Shown piece by piece: positions 1 through 5,751 of a stretch of 10,161 nucleotides of DNA. The translations under genes were made by a program, and so were the position numbers. Source of the DNA: VMFP01 sp964630025. Its GTDB lineage: Bacteria > Patescibacteriota > Andersenbacteria > UBA10190 > CAIZMI01. Location: assembly GCA_964630025.1 (NCBI GenBank), contig CAZVRG010000029.1:1-10161 (forward strand), written 5' to 3'. The notes under the pieces were generated by a model. The model saw only the letters and a program-made list of their open reading frames with translations. It made no database searches and was not told the origin of the DNA. The stretch's first letter is position 1. Each line of letters opens with the position of its first letter.

Positions 1-104
1 GTCCCGGGATCATTCGGCCCGGAACTGTCGGCCTGTGCGCTCTGCGCCGATGCGCATGCAATCCCGATACAGGCGAGCGCGAAGAGACGTAAAAACTTCC
101 TCAC
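1..104 (-). CDS. Exported protein, N-terminal fragment (runs off left edge)
   Basis: Reading from a GTG at 104-102, the minus strand encodes a textbook Sec signal peptide: a basic start (MRKFLR), a hydrophobic core (LFALACIGIA) and small residues before a likely signal peptidase cut (CASAQSAQA, then DSSGP). The frame stays open to the window edge, so only about 34 residues are visible and the mature protein is unknown. An overlapping ATG at 108-106 gives no signal peptide and soon hits a stop, which is why the GTG is preferred. I see no clear ribosome binding site. The gene begins 13 bases after the tsaD stop on the same strand, so it is probably co-transcribed with tsaD. The signal-peptide call is direct; expression and start are inferred. 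Confidence 0.6.
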   Translation of the reverse strand, partial: MRKFLRLFALACIGIACASAQSAQADSSGPNDPG

Positions 105-117
105 ACATGTAATGATA

Positions 118-1227
118 TCACGCGCTGCGCGACGGGAGACGAAGGCCAAGGGTTGCCGCCGCCCCGATCATCGCGGCGTTGTCGGTGCAATACTGCGGAT
201 GCGGAACGACCAGCGGAATAGGGCCGAGGGCTTCTTGCAGGCGAGAACGCAGTCGCCCATTTGCGGCAACGCCGCCGGTGAGAATCACTTCCGCGGCGCT
301 CTCGCGCGCCGCCGCGTCAACGGTTTTCGATACGAGCACGTCCACGATCGCTTCCTGTGCGCTCGCCGCCACATCCCGCCGCAGCTGTTCATCGGGTTCT
401 CTGCCCTCTGTCCCCTGTTCTCTGTTCCCTCGCAGAAAGTAATACACCGCCGTTTTCAAACCAGAAAAACTGAAATCGAGATCGTTGGAATCAATCATGG
501 GACGCGGAAGCGACACTTCGCAGGCATCGCCGCGTTCGGCGAGTTTCGCAAGCGCTGGGCCGCCGGGATAGGGCAACCCCAGCAGCCGCGCAATTTTGTC
601 GAAGGCTTCGCCTGCGGCATCGTCCCGCGTCTGCCCGAGGAGACGCAGCTCCACATGCTCACCCAACACGCCATCTGCAGAAGCGCTATCATTCATGATA
701 GCAGTGCTCCGAGGACGCATGCTCCAGAGCTGTGTATGCCCGCCCGAAACGACCAGCGCCACAATAGGAAATTGATGTGTGGTAGCCGGTTGTTCCGGCA
801 GTTGGATTCCAAATTCCTGATTCCTCATTCCTGATTCCGAGGTGAGCCATGCCGCAGCCATGTGGCCTGCAAGATGGTTCACGGGGATGAATGGTTTTTC
901 CCATCCAACTGCCAGTGCACGCGCGGCAGCTTCGCCGATGATCAAGGCAGGTCGCAACCCGGGTTCCGTCGTCGAGGCAACTGCATCGAGATTGCCGAAT
1001 GCCGAATGCCGATTGCCGAATGCCTGACGTATCGCATCATCAATAACAAAGGTGATCGCCTCGACATGCGCTCGCGCCGCAACTTCCGGCACAACGCCAG
1101 CGGTGCGCGCATGGAGATCGGCTTGTGATGCAACAACGCTGGATATCACGCGTACATCTTCCCCAGCCGTCTCGACAACGGCCGCGGCGGTTTCGTCGCA
1201 GGAAGTTTCAATCGCCAGAACACGCAT
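118..1227 (-). CDS. tsaD: tRNA N6-adenosine threonylcarbamoyltransferase TsaD
   Basis: TsaD (Kae1/Gcp/YgjD family) transfers the threonylcarbamoyl group to A37 of ANN-decoding tRNAs in the cytoplasm, working with TsaB, TsaE and TsaC. The 369-residue product starts with MRVLAIETSCDET, the classic family opening. Metal-binding H118 and H122 lie in NHLAGH, a glycine motif is SGGHTQL (161-167), the DDAAGEAFDK block is at 202-211, DFSFSGLKT at 251-259 and the C-terminal metal ligand D349 in YCTDN. The ATG at 1227 was chosen because it aligns with the family start; the frame is open 26 codons further upstream but runs through a hairpin. The loop normally reading GPGL is TEPGLRP here, a divergent form. 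Four surface loops (around residues 70-79, 130-144, 171-190 and 266-278) are longer than in E. coli TsaD and are encoded by short repeats or a palindrome. No good Shine-Dalgarno sequence precedes the start. Identity is very secure. Confidence 0.97.
   Translation of the reverse strand: MRVLAIETSCDETAAAVVETAGEDVRVISSVVASQADLHARTAGVVPEVAARAHVEAITFVIDDAIRQAFGNRHSAFGNLDAVASTTEPGLRPALIIGEAAARALAVGWEKPFIPVNHLAGHMAAAWLTSESGMRNQEFGIQLPEQPATTHQFPIVALVVSGGHTQLWSMRPRSTAIMNDSASADGVLGEHVELRLLGQTRDDAAGEAFDKIARLLGLPYPGGPALAKLAERGDACEVSLPRPMIDSNDLDFSFSGLKTAVYYFLRGNREQGTEGREPDEQLRRDVAASAQEAIVDVLVSKTVDAAARESAAEVILTGGVAANGRLRSRLQEALGPIPLVVPHPQYCTDNAAMIGAAATLGLRLPSRSA
399..430. repeat. Heptanucleotide array A, CTGTTCC-like, inside tsaD
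   Basis: The plus strand reads as consecutive degenerate 7-mers (CTGCCCT, CTGTCCC, CTGTTCT, CTGTTCC). On the coding strand this gives the loop GNREQGTEGRE of TsaD, at a place where E. coli TsaD has only a short loop. The period of seven and the in-frame position are visible directly. Confidence 0.75.
685..702. repeat. Perfect 8+2+8 palindrome inside tsaD
   Basis: GCTATCAT and ATGATAGC are exact inverted repeats separated by two bases. The palindrome encodes part of an extra loop of TsaD (around TAIMNDSAS) that lies between the SGGHTQL block and the DDAAGEAFD block, where E. coli TsaD has a short connection. It may be a small mobile palindromic unit or an RNA hairpin in the message. Confidence 0.7.
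804..839. repeat. Heptanucleotide array B, ATTCCTG-like, inside tsaD
   Basis: Five consecutive 7-base units start with ATTCC (ATTCCAA, ATTCCTG, ATTCCTC, ATTCCTG, ATTCCGA). On the coding strand they give the TsaD loop ESGMRNQEFGIQ, located between the HxxxH motif and the VALVVSGGH strand. The unit sequence differs from arrays A and C although the period is the same. Confidence 0.85.
991..1024. repeat. Heptanucleotide array C, GCCGAAT-like, inside tsaD
   Basis: About four and a half copies of a 7-base unit (TGCCGAA, TGCCGAA, TGCCGAT, TGCCGAA, TGCC) follow one another. They encode the TsaD loop AFGNRHSAFGN just before the LDAVA strand, a loop that is shorter in E. coli TsaD. Confidence 0.85.
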
Positions 1228-1284
1228 ACTGTCTCGAGGATACGGGAGGAATACCCCTTTGACTACACGGGGAAGATGCGAAAG

Positions 1285-1311
1285 CGCTCGGTATCGTTGT
1301 GACACCGAGCG
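1285..1311 (-). terminator. Hairpin after the acyl carrier protein gene
   Basis: CGCTCGGT and ACCGAGCG form a perfect 8-bp stem with an 11-base loop. It begins five bases beyond the acyl carrier protein stop codon and lies upstream of tsaD on the same strand. The following minus-strand bases (CTTTCGC) are only weakly T-rich, so it may be a weak terminator, an attenuator or an RNA-processing hairpin separating the two genes. Confidence 0.5.
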
Positions 1312-1316
1312 ATGAG

Positions 1317-1730
1317 TTATGCGATGCCGAGCTTCCGACAGACAAACCTGGTCAACATGTCGACAGTGAAAAGATCACTGATACACGCGACCTCTGGGTC
1401 TTTTTCAAATGCAGTGAGGTCTGCATACGGCATGGTTCTTCGGAGTTGTACAAGACCTTCTTTTGTTACTCTGCCATTCTGGACCATCTCCGGATCGCCC
1501 TGAAAGATAGATTCCGGAAAGAGTTCGCCGCGCGGAATCTTGATCGTGAACCTTCTTTCAAAACGAAAGACCATGTCCAGGAAATCGATGGATTCCGCGC
1601 CAAGATCGCCCTGCAGTGTGGAGGAAGGTTGAATCTCACCCTCCTCCAGGCCAGGAAGACACTCCATGAGCTCTTCGCGGATCGCCGCATACACCTGCCC
1701 GCGCGTTTGATACCCTGACTGTCGTGCCAT
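1317..1730 (-). CDS. Extended acyl carrier protein (ESIDFL type)
   Basis: This 137-residue protein is an acyl carrier protein: it would hold acyl chains on a phosphopantetheine arm attached to S47 in the motif DLGAES-IDFLD (residues 42-52). The first helix is at about 12-28 and the recognition helix at 46-61. Between it and the last helix (about 119-134) lies an insertion of some 45 residues (PRGELFPESIF...RTMPYADL...) that ordinary ACPs of 75-90 residues lack. I recall long ACPs of this build from planctomycetes and related phyla, where they sit with specialised fatty-acid genes; here no such neighbours are visible. The ATG at 1730 is chosen because GGAG lies 7 bases upstream; an upstream in-frame start at 1766 would run into that site. 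A good promoter lies at 1776-1804. The ACP fold assignment is secure; its pathway is unknown. Confidence 0.9.
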   Translation of the reverse strand: MARQSGYQTRGQVYAAIREELMECLPGLEEGEIQPSSTLQGDLGAESIDFLDMVFRFERRFTIKIPRGELFPESIFQGDPEMVQNGRVTKEGLVQLRRTMPYADLTAFEKDPEVACISDLFTVDMLTRFVCRKLGIA

Positions 1731-1775
1731 AGCACCGCTCCAAAAAGCGTAAGATTGTTGAAACAACTCGGTGAG

Positions 1776-1804
1776 AGACTACACGCATAGAGAGTTCTTC
1801 GCAA
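1776..1804 (-). promoter_or_regulatory. Putative sigma70 promoter for the acyl carrier protein gene
   Basis: On the minus strand TTGCGA (1804-1799) and TAGTCT (1781-1776) are separated by exactly 17 bases, about 45 bases upstream of the ATG at 1730. A small inverted repeat, GTTG-AAA-CAAC (1757-1767), lies in the leader and could be an operator. Evidence is sequence pattern only. Confidence 0.55.
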
Positions 1805-1811
1805 GAGTGTG

Positions 1812-1840
1812 TTGACTGCATGGCTCTGCCTCCGTACACT
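1812..1840 (+). promoter_or_regulatory. Putative sigma70 promoter for tRNA-Glu
   Basis: TTGACT (1812-1817) and TACACT (1835-1840) are separated by 17 bases. Transcription would start near 1847, giving a leader of some 27 bases before the tRNA. It is the best promoter match in the window and lies on the chromosomal side of the tRNA, so the tRNA would stay expressed whatever is inserted at its 3' end. Confidence 0.7.
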
Positions 1841-1873
1841 AACCGCGCAAATAGACACCTAAAAGGAACTTCC

Positions 1874-1951
1874 GGCCCCATCGTCTAGCCCGGTCTAGGA
1901 CATCAGGCTTTCATCCTGAAGACACCGGTTCAAATCCGGTTGGGGCTGCCA
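1874..1951 (+). tRNA. tRNA-Glu (anticodon TTC), CCA encoded
   Basis: The sequence folds as a complete cloverleaf. The acceptor stem pairs 1874-1880 with 1941-1947 (one G-T pair), the anticodon stem TCAGG/CCTGA is at 1903-1907 and 1915-1919 with loop CTTTCAT and anticodon TTC at 1910-1912, and the T arm ACCGG-TTCAAAT-CCGGT is at 1924-1940. G1948 is the discriminator base, followed by an encoded CCA. It charges glutamate and reads GAA/GAG codons. Its 3' part is the likely integration site of the element that follows. Confidence 0.97.
1895..1951. other. Probable attachment site (att) at the tRNA-Glu 3' end
   Basis: The recombinase-like gene abuts the tRNA and ends inside it, the arrangement usual for elements integrated at tRNA genes. 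The attachment core should lie in the 3' half of the tRNA, which the insertion keeps intact. I looked for a second copy of the anticodon-to-CCA segment in the rest of the window and found none, so the core cannot be delimited. Confidence 0.5.
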
Positions 1952-3571
1952 CCTTTTCGAATTTTGAACCTGTTGCACCGCAAGGATGGCCTCGTAAAAG
2001 GACGTCGGCAACGTGCGAATGATCTTCCGATCCCGCACGACAATGCCCTGAAAGAAGAACTCCAGGTACCGGCGCTTGACGGGCGGCGGGGCCTGGCCGT
2101 AAGCAAGGGGAATATTTCGGGCGGAGTCGAGCACGGTTCGGAGGACATCGCTGTTCACGTTTCGCTCAGCCCCAAGTGCCGAAAGCTGCCGCTGCAACTC
2201 GTCGACGTCGGCCGTGATGCGGAGCATTAACCGCCGAAAGGCGGCGTCCGTCAGCACCCCCTCGATGAGCTTTCTCTCCGCGAGATTGCGCTTCTTTTCG
2301 ACGAGGGTCAGCCGCCGGAGCAGCCGCGATCGTTGCTGCTCGTGCAGACGGGCCCGGTCGCCGAAGACCGCTTCGACTCTCTGGGCGACGCCCCGGACGA
2401 AGAGTTCACTGACTCGGATTCCCGCGACAATCGCACCCACCTGTTGTTCGAGCAAATCCTGGGGAATGAACGACTGCGAGCATTGCGCCCAACTTGGGCA
2501 ATTGTAATAGCGCTTGCGCTTTCGCCGGATCACGGACTGGGTGTGATGACTGCCGCAGGCGTCGCACTGCGTCAGTCCCGTCAGGAGAAAGGCGTGTTTC
2601 CGCTTCCGGGATACGTAGCGGTTGTGCGCGGCAGTGACTGCTTGGCACCGATCCCACGTCGCGCGATCGACCAGTGGCGGGTGCCGCCCCATGCGTTCCT
2701 GGCCCGCCCAGCGCAGAAGCCCCCAGTAGAACGGGTTTGCGAGCAGTTTGTTGAAGCCGGTGCGGGAAAGATGGGTGCCGTCGCGATCGGTTAACCCGCG
2801 TTCGGTCACGTGGCGAAGGAGTTCTGCCTGGGCGAACCGGCCGCTTTCGTCCTCGTTTCGGGGTTCGAAGTCCGCGACGCGCGTCCATCGCACCTGGTTG
2901 GCCAGATCGTCGCTCTCGTCGCGCCGACGTGATTCGTTCCCTTCGTTGCGTTCGTCTGTTCGTTGCTGTTCGTTGAGTTCGTTGAGTTCGTTCAGTAAAA
3001 GAACTTCTTCGGACGTGTTCGTTGGTTCGTTATTCGTACGTTCGGGACATGAAGGAAGCGGCACTGTTCTCGGTGCGTCGGCGCCCGTATCGGTTTTTGG
3101 CTTGACTGCGCGAGAATTCCGCTCTTCACCACTGTTCTCCACAGGTGTGGATAGCTCCTTGGATGTTCCGGGCTCTGTGAAATCGCTGTCCCATCGGAGC
3201 GGTGCTAAGCCCAGCTTTTTGTGCAACGGCTGCGGAAAACCGCCGAAGTGCAGCGATCGCCGCACTGTTCTGCCCCGCTGATCCCGGATGTGCACGTATC
3301 GCTGCTGTTCCAGCTTCCGGAGGACCTTTTGGGTGGTCGAGCGGCCGATCACCAAAAAATCAGCAATGGCCGTGGTGCTTGTTTCCCACTCACCCGTGAC
3401 CGGATCGGCAAACCGGCGCAGCATGAGGACATCGAGGTGGGTCGGCGGCAGGACCTTGCGCCGCTCCAGATCCACGAGTTCCAGTGGAATCGGAATCGAT
3501 GCCGGCATGGGGAAACGGTCCCGATCCGCGCTAGATGATTCGGTGAATTGTTGTCGCTGCTGGCCCTCCAT
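1895..3571 (-). CDS. Winged-helix / serine-recombinase DNA-binding fusion protein
   Basis: The 558-residue product has an unusual build. Residues about 36-108 look like a winged-helix domain (HTH_36-like, as in replication initiators). Residues 130-230 are a low-complexity linker. From about 235 it resembles the C-terminal half of a large serine recombinase: a recombinase-domain block (GFNKLLANPFYWGLLRWAG, then HPPLVDRATWDRCQ), a zinc ribbon with C336, C339, C358 and C364, a coiled coil at about 405-470 and a YLEFFFQGIVV tail. The catalytic resolvase domain that should occupy the first 150 residues is absent. The last 19 codons are antisense to tRNA-Glu and the TAG stop lies in its D arm. The ATG at 3571 has GAGG just upstream; M22 (3508) is an alternative start. 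It may bind att sites as an accessory or excision factor, or be an old fusion; without the catalytic serine it cannot recombine alone. Confidence 0.8.
   Translation of the reverse strand: MEGQQRQQFTESSSADRDRFPMPASIPIPLELVDLERRKVLPPTHLDVLMLRRFADPVTGEWETSTTAIADFLVIGRSTTQKVLRKLEQQRYVHIRDQRGRTVRRSLHFGGFPQPLHKKLGLAPLRWDSDFTEPGTSKELSTPVENSGEERNSRAVKPKTDTGADAPRTVPLPSCPERTNNEPTNTSEEVLLLNELNELNEQQRTDERNEGNESRRRDESDDLANQVRWTRVADFEPRNEDESGRFAQAELLRHVTERGLTDRDGTHLSRTGFNKLLANPFYWGLLRWAGQERMGRHPPLVDRATWDRCQAVTAAHNRYVSRKRKHAFLLTGLTQCDACGSHHTQSVIRRKRKRYYNCPSWAQCSQSFIPQDLLEQQVGAIVAGIRVSELFVRGVAQRVEAVFGDRARLHEQQRSRLLRRLTLVEKKRNLAERKLIEGVLTDAAFRRLMLRITADVDELQRQLSALGAERNVNSDVLRTVLDSARNIPLAYGQAPPPVKRRYLEFFFQGIVVRDRKIIRTLPTSFYEAILAVQQVQNSKRWQPQPDLNRCLQDESLMS
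2933..3045. repeat. Degenerate 9-bp TTCGTT repeats coding the linker of the fusion protein
   Basis: TTCGTT or near copies begin at 2933, 2942, 2951, 2959, 2969, 2978 and 2987, a spacing of about nine bases, with further copies at 3018, 3026 and 3033. On the coding strand they read AACGAA and give the NE-rich linker (NELNELNEQQ...NEGNES). The period equals three codons, so the array can change length without breaking the frame. It may be a plain minisatellite or iteron-like protein-binding sites. Confidence 0.75.
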
Positions 3572-3991
3572 GCCTCGTTAGGGTAGTACCGAACTGAAAG
3601 CGAACAAAGAACACAGAGCCGGAACAGTGGCGGTGGCGAGTTTTTCGCTCAATAGACGTGGAATTCAGTGACGGGCTAGGTAACCGTGCACAGTCGAGGA
3701 GCAGTGCTAGGCGATGTCCTACGTACTCAGTAATTCAACCTGGGGAAAACGCGACATGCTCGCAATGATCACGTACTTTCCAGAGACGCACGTTATCGGC
3801 ACCGAGGCCGAGCAAGTCAACAGCGCTTGAAGGAAATTCTGTGGCTTCTCAGTTCCATGTCGGGACCGCTCAAAAAAATGCCGGAATCCTGTCCAGTAAC
3901 TCGCGCCGATTTCGATGTAGTAATTGGCGTTTCTGTCGACTCGCGAAAACAGGCGCCCTTCATTGTTGATTCTCACTCTGAGGCGACGGTG
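3572..3991. other. Intergenic stretch between divergent genes
   Basis: This 420-base region separates the minus-strand fusion gene from the plus-strand gene at 3992, so it should hold promoters for both. I see no convincing promoter pair, only a weak minus-strand TTGTTC-16-TACCCT at about 3578-3605. A frame continuous with the downstream gene opens at a TTG at 3827, but its translation looks unlike a protein family and it has no good ribosome binding site. No RNA gene or repeat was recognised. Confidence 0.4.
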
Positions 3992-4651
3992 ATGCATTCC
4001 AAGAAAACTGCGGATAATCATGTTGATGTCGCTGCACGGCCGGCCGTGCGATCTGCCCTGGCCCAACTTTTGGACGGATACGAGGTTGCGGCATTGACCA
4101 GACGGTCCGTCGAACACTACGCAATTGAAGAAGGCTGCTTGCTCTTGGGCGGCAGTTCGGCGGCGGCCATTCGTTGGCTGGTCGAGAACTCGTATGTCCA
4201 GCAAGTCAAAGCTCGCACGCAGGAGAAGCAGCCTCACTTTCGAATGTTCGCAAACCAGCTGTGTTTCGTGTTGACTGGAAAAGGAGTCGAGTTGGCGCGG
4301 GCTGTCGCAGAGCATCGTACCAAAAAACGAAGGGGCAGCGACGCCAAGCCCCACTGGGATGCGCGAGCGAGGGAGTTGTGGCTGGGAAAGCAGCTGGTGA
4401 AGCAGTTTAGACGGCCAGCTATCAACCAAGTCCAAATCCTGGAGGCCTTCGAGGAGGAAGGTTGGCCGCGGTCCATTGACGACCCGCTGCCGGGTGAAGG
4501 TCCCGAGGCCAAGAAACGCCTGGAAAACGCCATCCAGCGCCTGAACTACGATCAGGTGAGGGGCCTGCTGCGCTTCGAGTCCAACGGCAACGGAGACGGA
4601 ATTCGTTGGGAGGCATTCGGCGACGAATCGGACGCGGAGAACTCCTTGTGA
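3992..4651 (+). CDS. Planctomycete-type DNA-binding-like protein (IDDPLP domain)
   Basis: This 219-residue protein has two parts. Residues about 20-105 could form a winged helix (SSAAAIRWLVENSYV as the recognition part, then an FVLTGKGVELARAV ending common in winged-helix proteins). Residues 122-208 form a second domain with RELWLGKQLVKQFRRPA, AFEEEGWP, IDDPLPGEG, KKRLENAIQRLN, LLRF and GIRWEAF. I recognise this domain from many uncharacterised planctomycete proteins; its function is unknown to me. The ATG at 3992 is preferred over a TTG at 3827 because GAGG lies eight bases upstream. It precedes the replication-relaxation gene on the same strand, and the tandem repeat begins four bases after its stop. 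A role in element control or replication is a guess from context. Confidence 0.75.
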   Translation: MHSKKTADNHVDVAARPAVRSALAQLLDGYEVAALTRRSVEHYAIEEGCLLLGGSSAAAIRWLVENSYVQQVKARTQEKQPHFRMFANQLCFVLTGKGVELARAVAEHRTKKRRGSDAKPHWDARARELWLGKQLVKQFRRPAINQVQILEAFEEEGWPRSIDDPLPGEGPEAKKRLENAIQRLNYDQVRGLLRFESNGNGDGIRWEAFGDESDAENSL

Positions 4652-4654
4652 AGC

Positions 4655-4681
4655 TGCGCAGGGAATGCGCAGGGAGTGCGC
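4655..4681. repeat. Tandem repeat, 11-bp unit
   Basis: TGCGCAGGGAA and TGCGCAGGGAG are followed by TGCGC, giving about 2.5 copies. It starts four bases after the stop of the upstream gene and is outside any supported coding region. It could be a protein-binding site or chance. Confidence 0.6.
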
Positions 4682-4797
4682 TGGTTGACAAGTCTTGGTG
4701 TCGTTGTTCCAATTGCCCCTGCTTCTTCCGGCGTTGGTTTGACTCGCCTCACATTGACGCCGCATTGAGTTTCTGACGGTACTTCCAGGAATCGACA

Positions 4798-4818
4798 CCG
4801 GCCGCGGAGCGCGGCCGG
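4798..4818. repeat. Strong GC-rich hairpin, 9-bp stem
   Basis: CCGGCCGCG and CGCGGCCGG pair perfectly around a GAG loop. No T run follows on either strand, so it is not a normal intrinsic terminator. It lies between the 11-bp tandem repeat and the replication-relaxation gene; such a place suits an origin of transfer or an operator, but there is no direct proof. Confidence 0.65.
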
Positions 4819-4852
4819 CAGGAGTTGCGGCAGCCTGTCCAGGCAAGACGCT

Positions 4853-5683
4853 TTGGCTGCCGACATTCCCGGCGGGACGGCGGACGCCGTGGTAGTTCGG
4901 CCAACCGTCGACCGACGGAGCCGGGATACGCGCGAGGGATACTCCGTCGATCACGTCCTGCACGAGTTGTTCATCACCGAGTTCCTCCTTGCGGTGTGGC
5001 AAACGACACGCGGCCGCTCCGACCTGGAGCTGTTGACGATGCAGCGCCGCTCGCTTGCGAAGCATCCGGCGTTTGCGATCAGGCTGGAGAGTCGCGCAAC
5101 ATGGCTGCAGCCAGACGCGATGTTCCTATTCCGGCAGACCGGCGGCGGCATGGTGTGTTGCTTCGTGGAGATGGATACCGGAAAAATGAACCTCAAGCAA
5201 ATCGACGAAAAATACCGCCGCTATGCTGCCTGGGGCCACATGGAAGCCGGCCAAACATATTTGATCGATCTGTATCGCCGACACGGCGCGACGGACCCAC
5301 GGCCGAACTTCCGTGTCCTCTTTGTGGCGGATGACCGTACCGGTACCGGTGGACACAGTCGCATGAGGGAACTGTACTCCACCGCACTGAAGCAATCAGG
5401 GAGTGCACGGGACCGCCTCTGGTTTACAAGCGTCGGCCAGCTGCGCGATCACCAATGGGAAGCACTGCCCCTTGGGTCGGCGATTTGGCGACGCGGTCGA
5501 GATTGCAAGTTGGGACCGCAGCCAGCATTCACCTCGAACCGGCAACATCGGCGAACCAGTGAACGGTCGTGCCGTGAGACGGCATTGGTCGACTTGCCCC
5601 TCCATCCGCTTTTCCCTTTCCCCGCAGTGCGGGCGTTCGCGCTTCCTGAAATGCATGCTAACGCGACGGGGCAAGCTAGTTGA
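4853..5683 (+). CDS. Replication-relaxation family protein, N-terminus missing
   Basis: Residues about 30-215 match what I know of the replication-relaxation (Replic_Relax, PF13814-like) family of plasmids and conjugative elements: VDHVLHELFITEFLLAV, then WLQPDAMFLF, CCFVEMDTGKMNLKQIDEKYRRY, a mid strand FRVLFVADD and SVGQLRDHQWEALPLGSAIWRRGRD. Family members usually begin with an 80-100 residue winged helix; none is visible here, and the frame is closed by a stop at 4766-4768. The TTG at 4853 is only a formal start with no good ribosome binding site; the conserved part starts near 4940. The last 60 or so residues look unlike the family, as if the 3' end were also replaced. It is probably a relic, although the central frame is intact. 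Family assignment fairly confident, functionality doubtful. Confidence 0.6.
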   Translation: MAADIPGGTADAVVVRPTVDRRSRDTREGYSVDHVLHELFITEFLLAVWQTTRGRSDLELLTMQRRSLAKHPAFAIRLESRATWLQPDAMFLFRQTGGGMVCCFVEMDTGKMNLKQIDEKYRRYAAWGHMEAGQTYLIDLYRRHGATDPRPNFRVLFVADDRTGTGGHSRMRELYSTALKQSGSARDRLWFTSVGQLRDHQWEALPLGSAIWRRGRDCKLGPQPAFTSNRQHRRTSERSCRETALVDLPLHPLFPFPAVRAFALPEMHANATGQAS

Positions 5684-5751
5684 GATCCCAAGGATTCCTC
5701 TGAGTCTGGAAAACCGGTGCGGGCTGCATCGATGAACACAGAGAGTGGAAG

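Noticed and set aside
112..834. 240-codon open frame on the plus strand
   Set aside because: It is the antisense of tsaD, an unmistakable gene on the minus strand.
2933..3045. TTCGTT repeats as a CRISPR array
   Set aside because: The units are about nine bases apart with no spacers of 30 or so bases, lie within a coding frame and have no cas genes near.
3719..5065. 448-codon open frame on the minus strand
   Set aside because: It lies antisense to the 219-residue and replication-relaxation genes, its translation looks like no protein family, and the plus-strand frames carry recognisable motifs. It is a long shadow caused by base composition.
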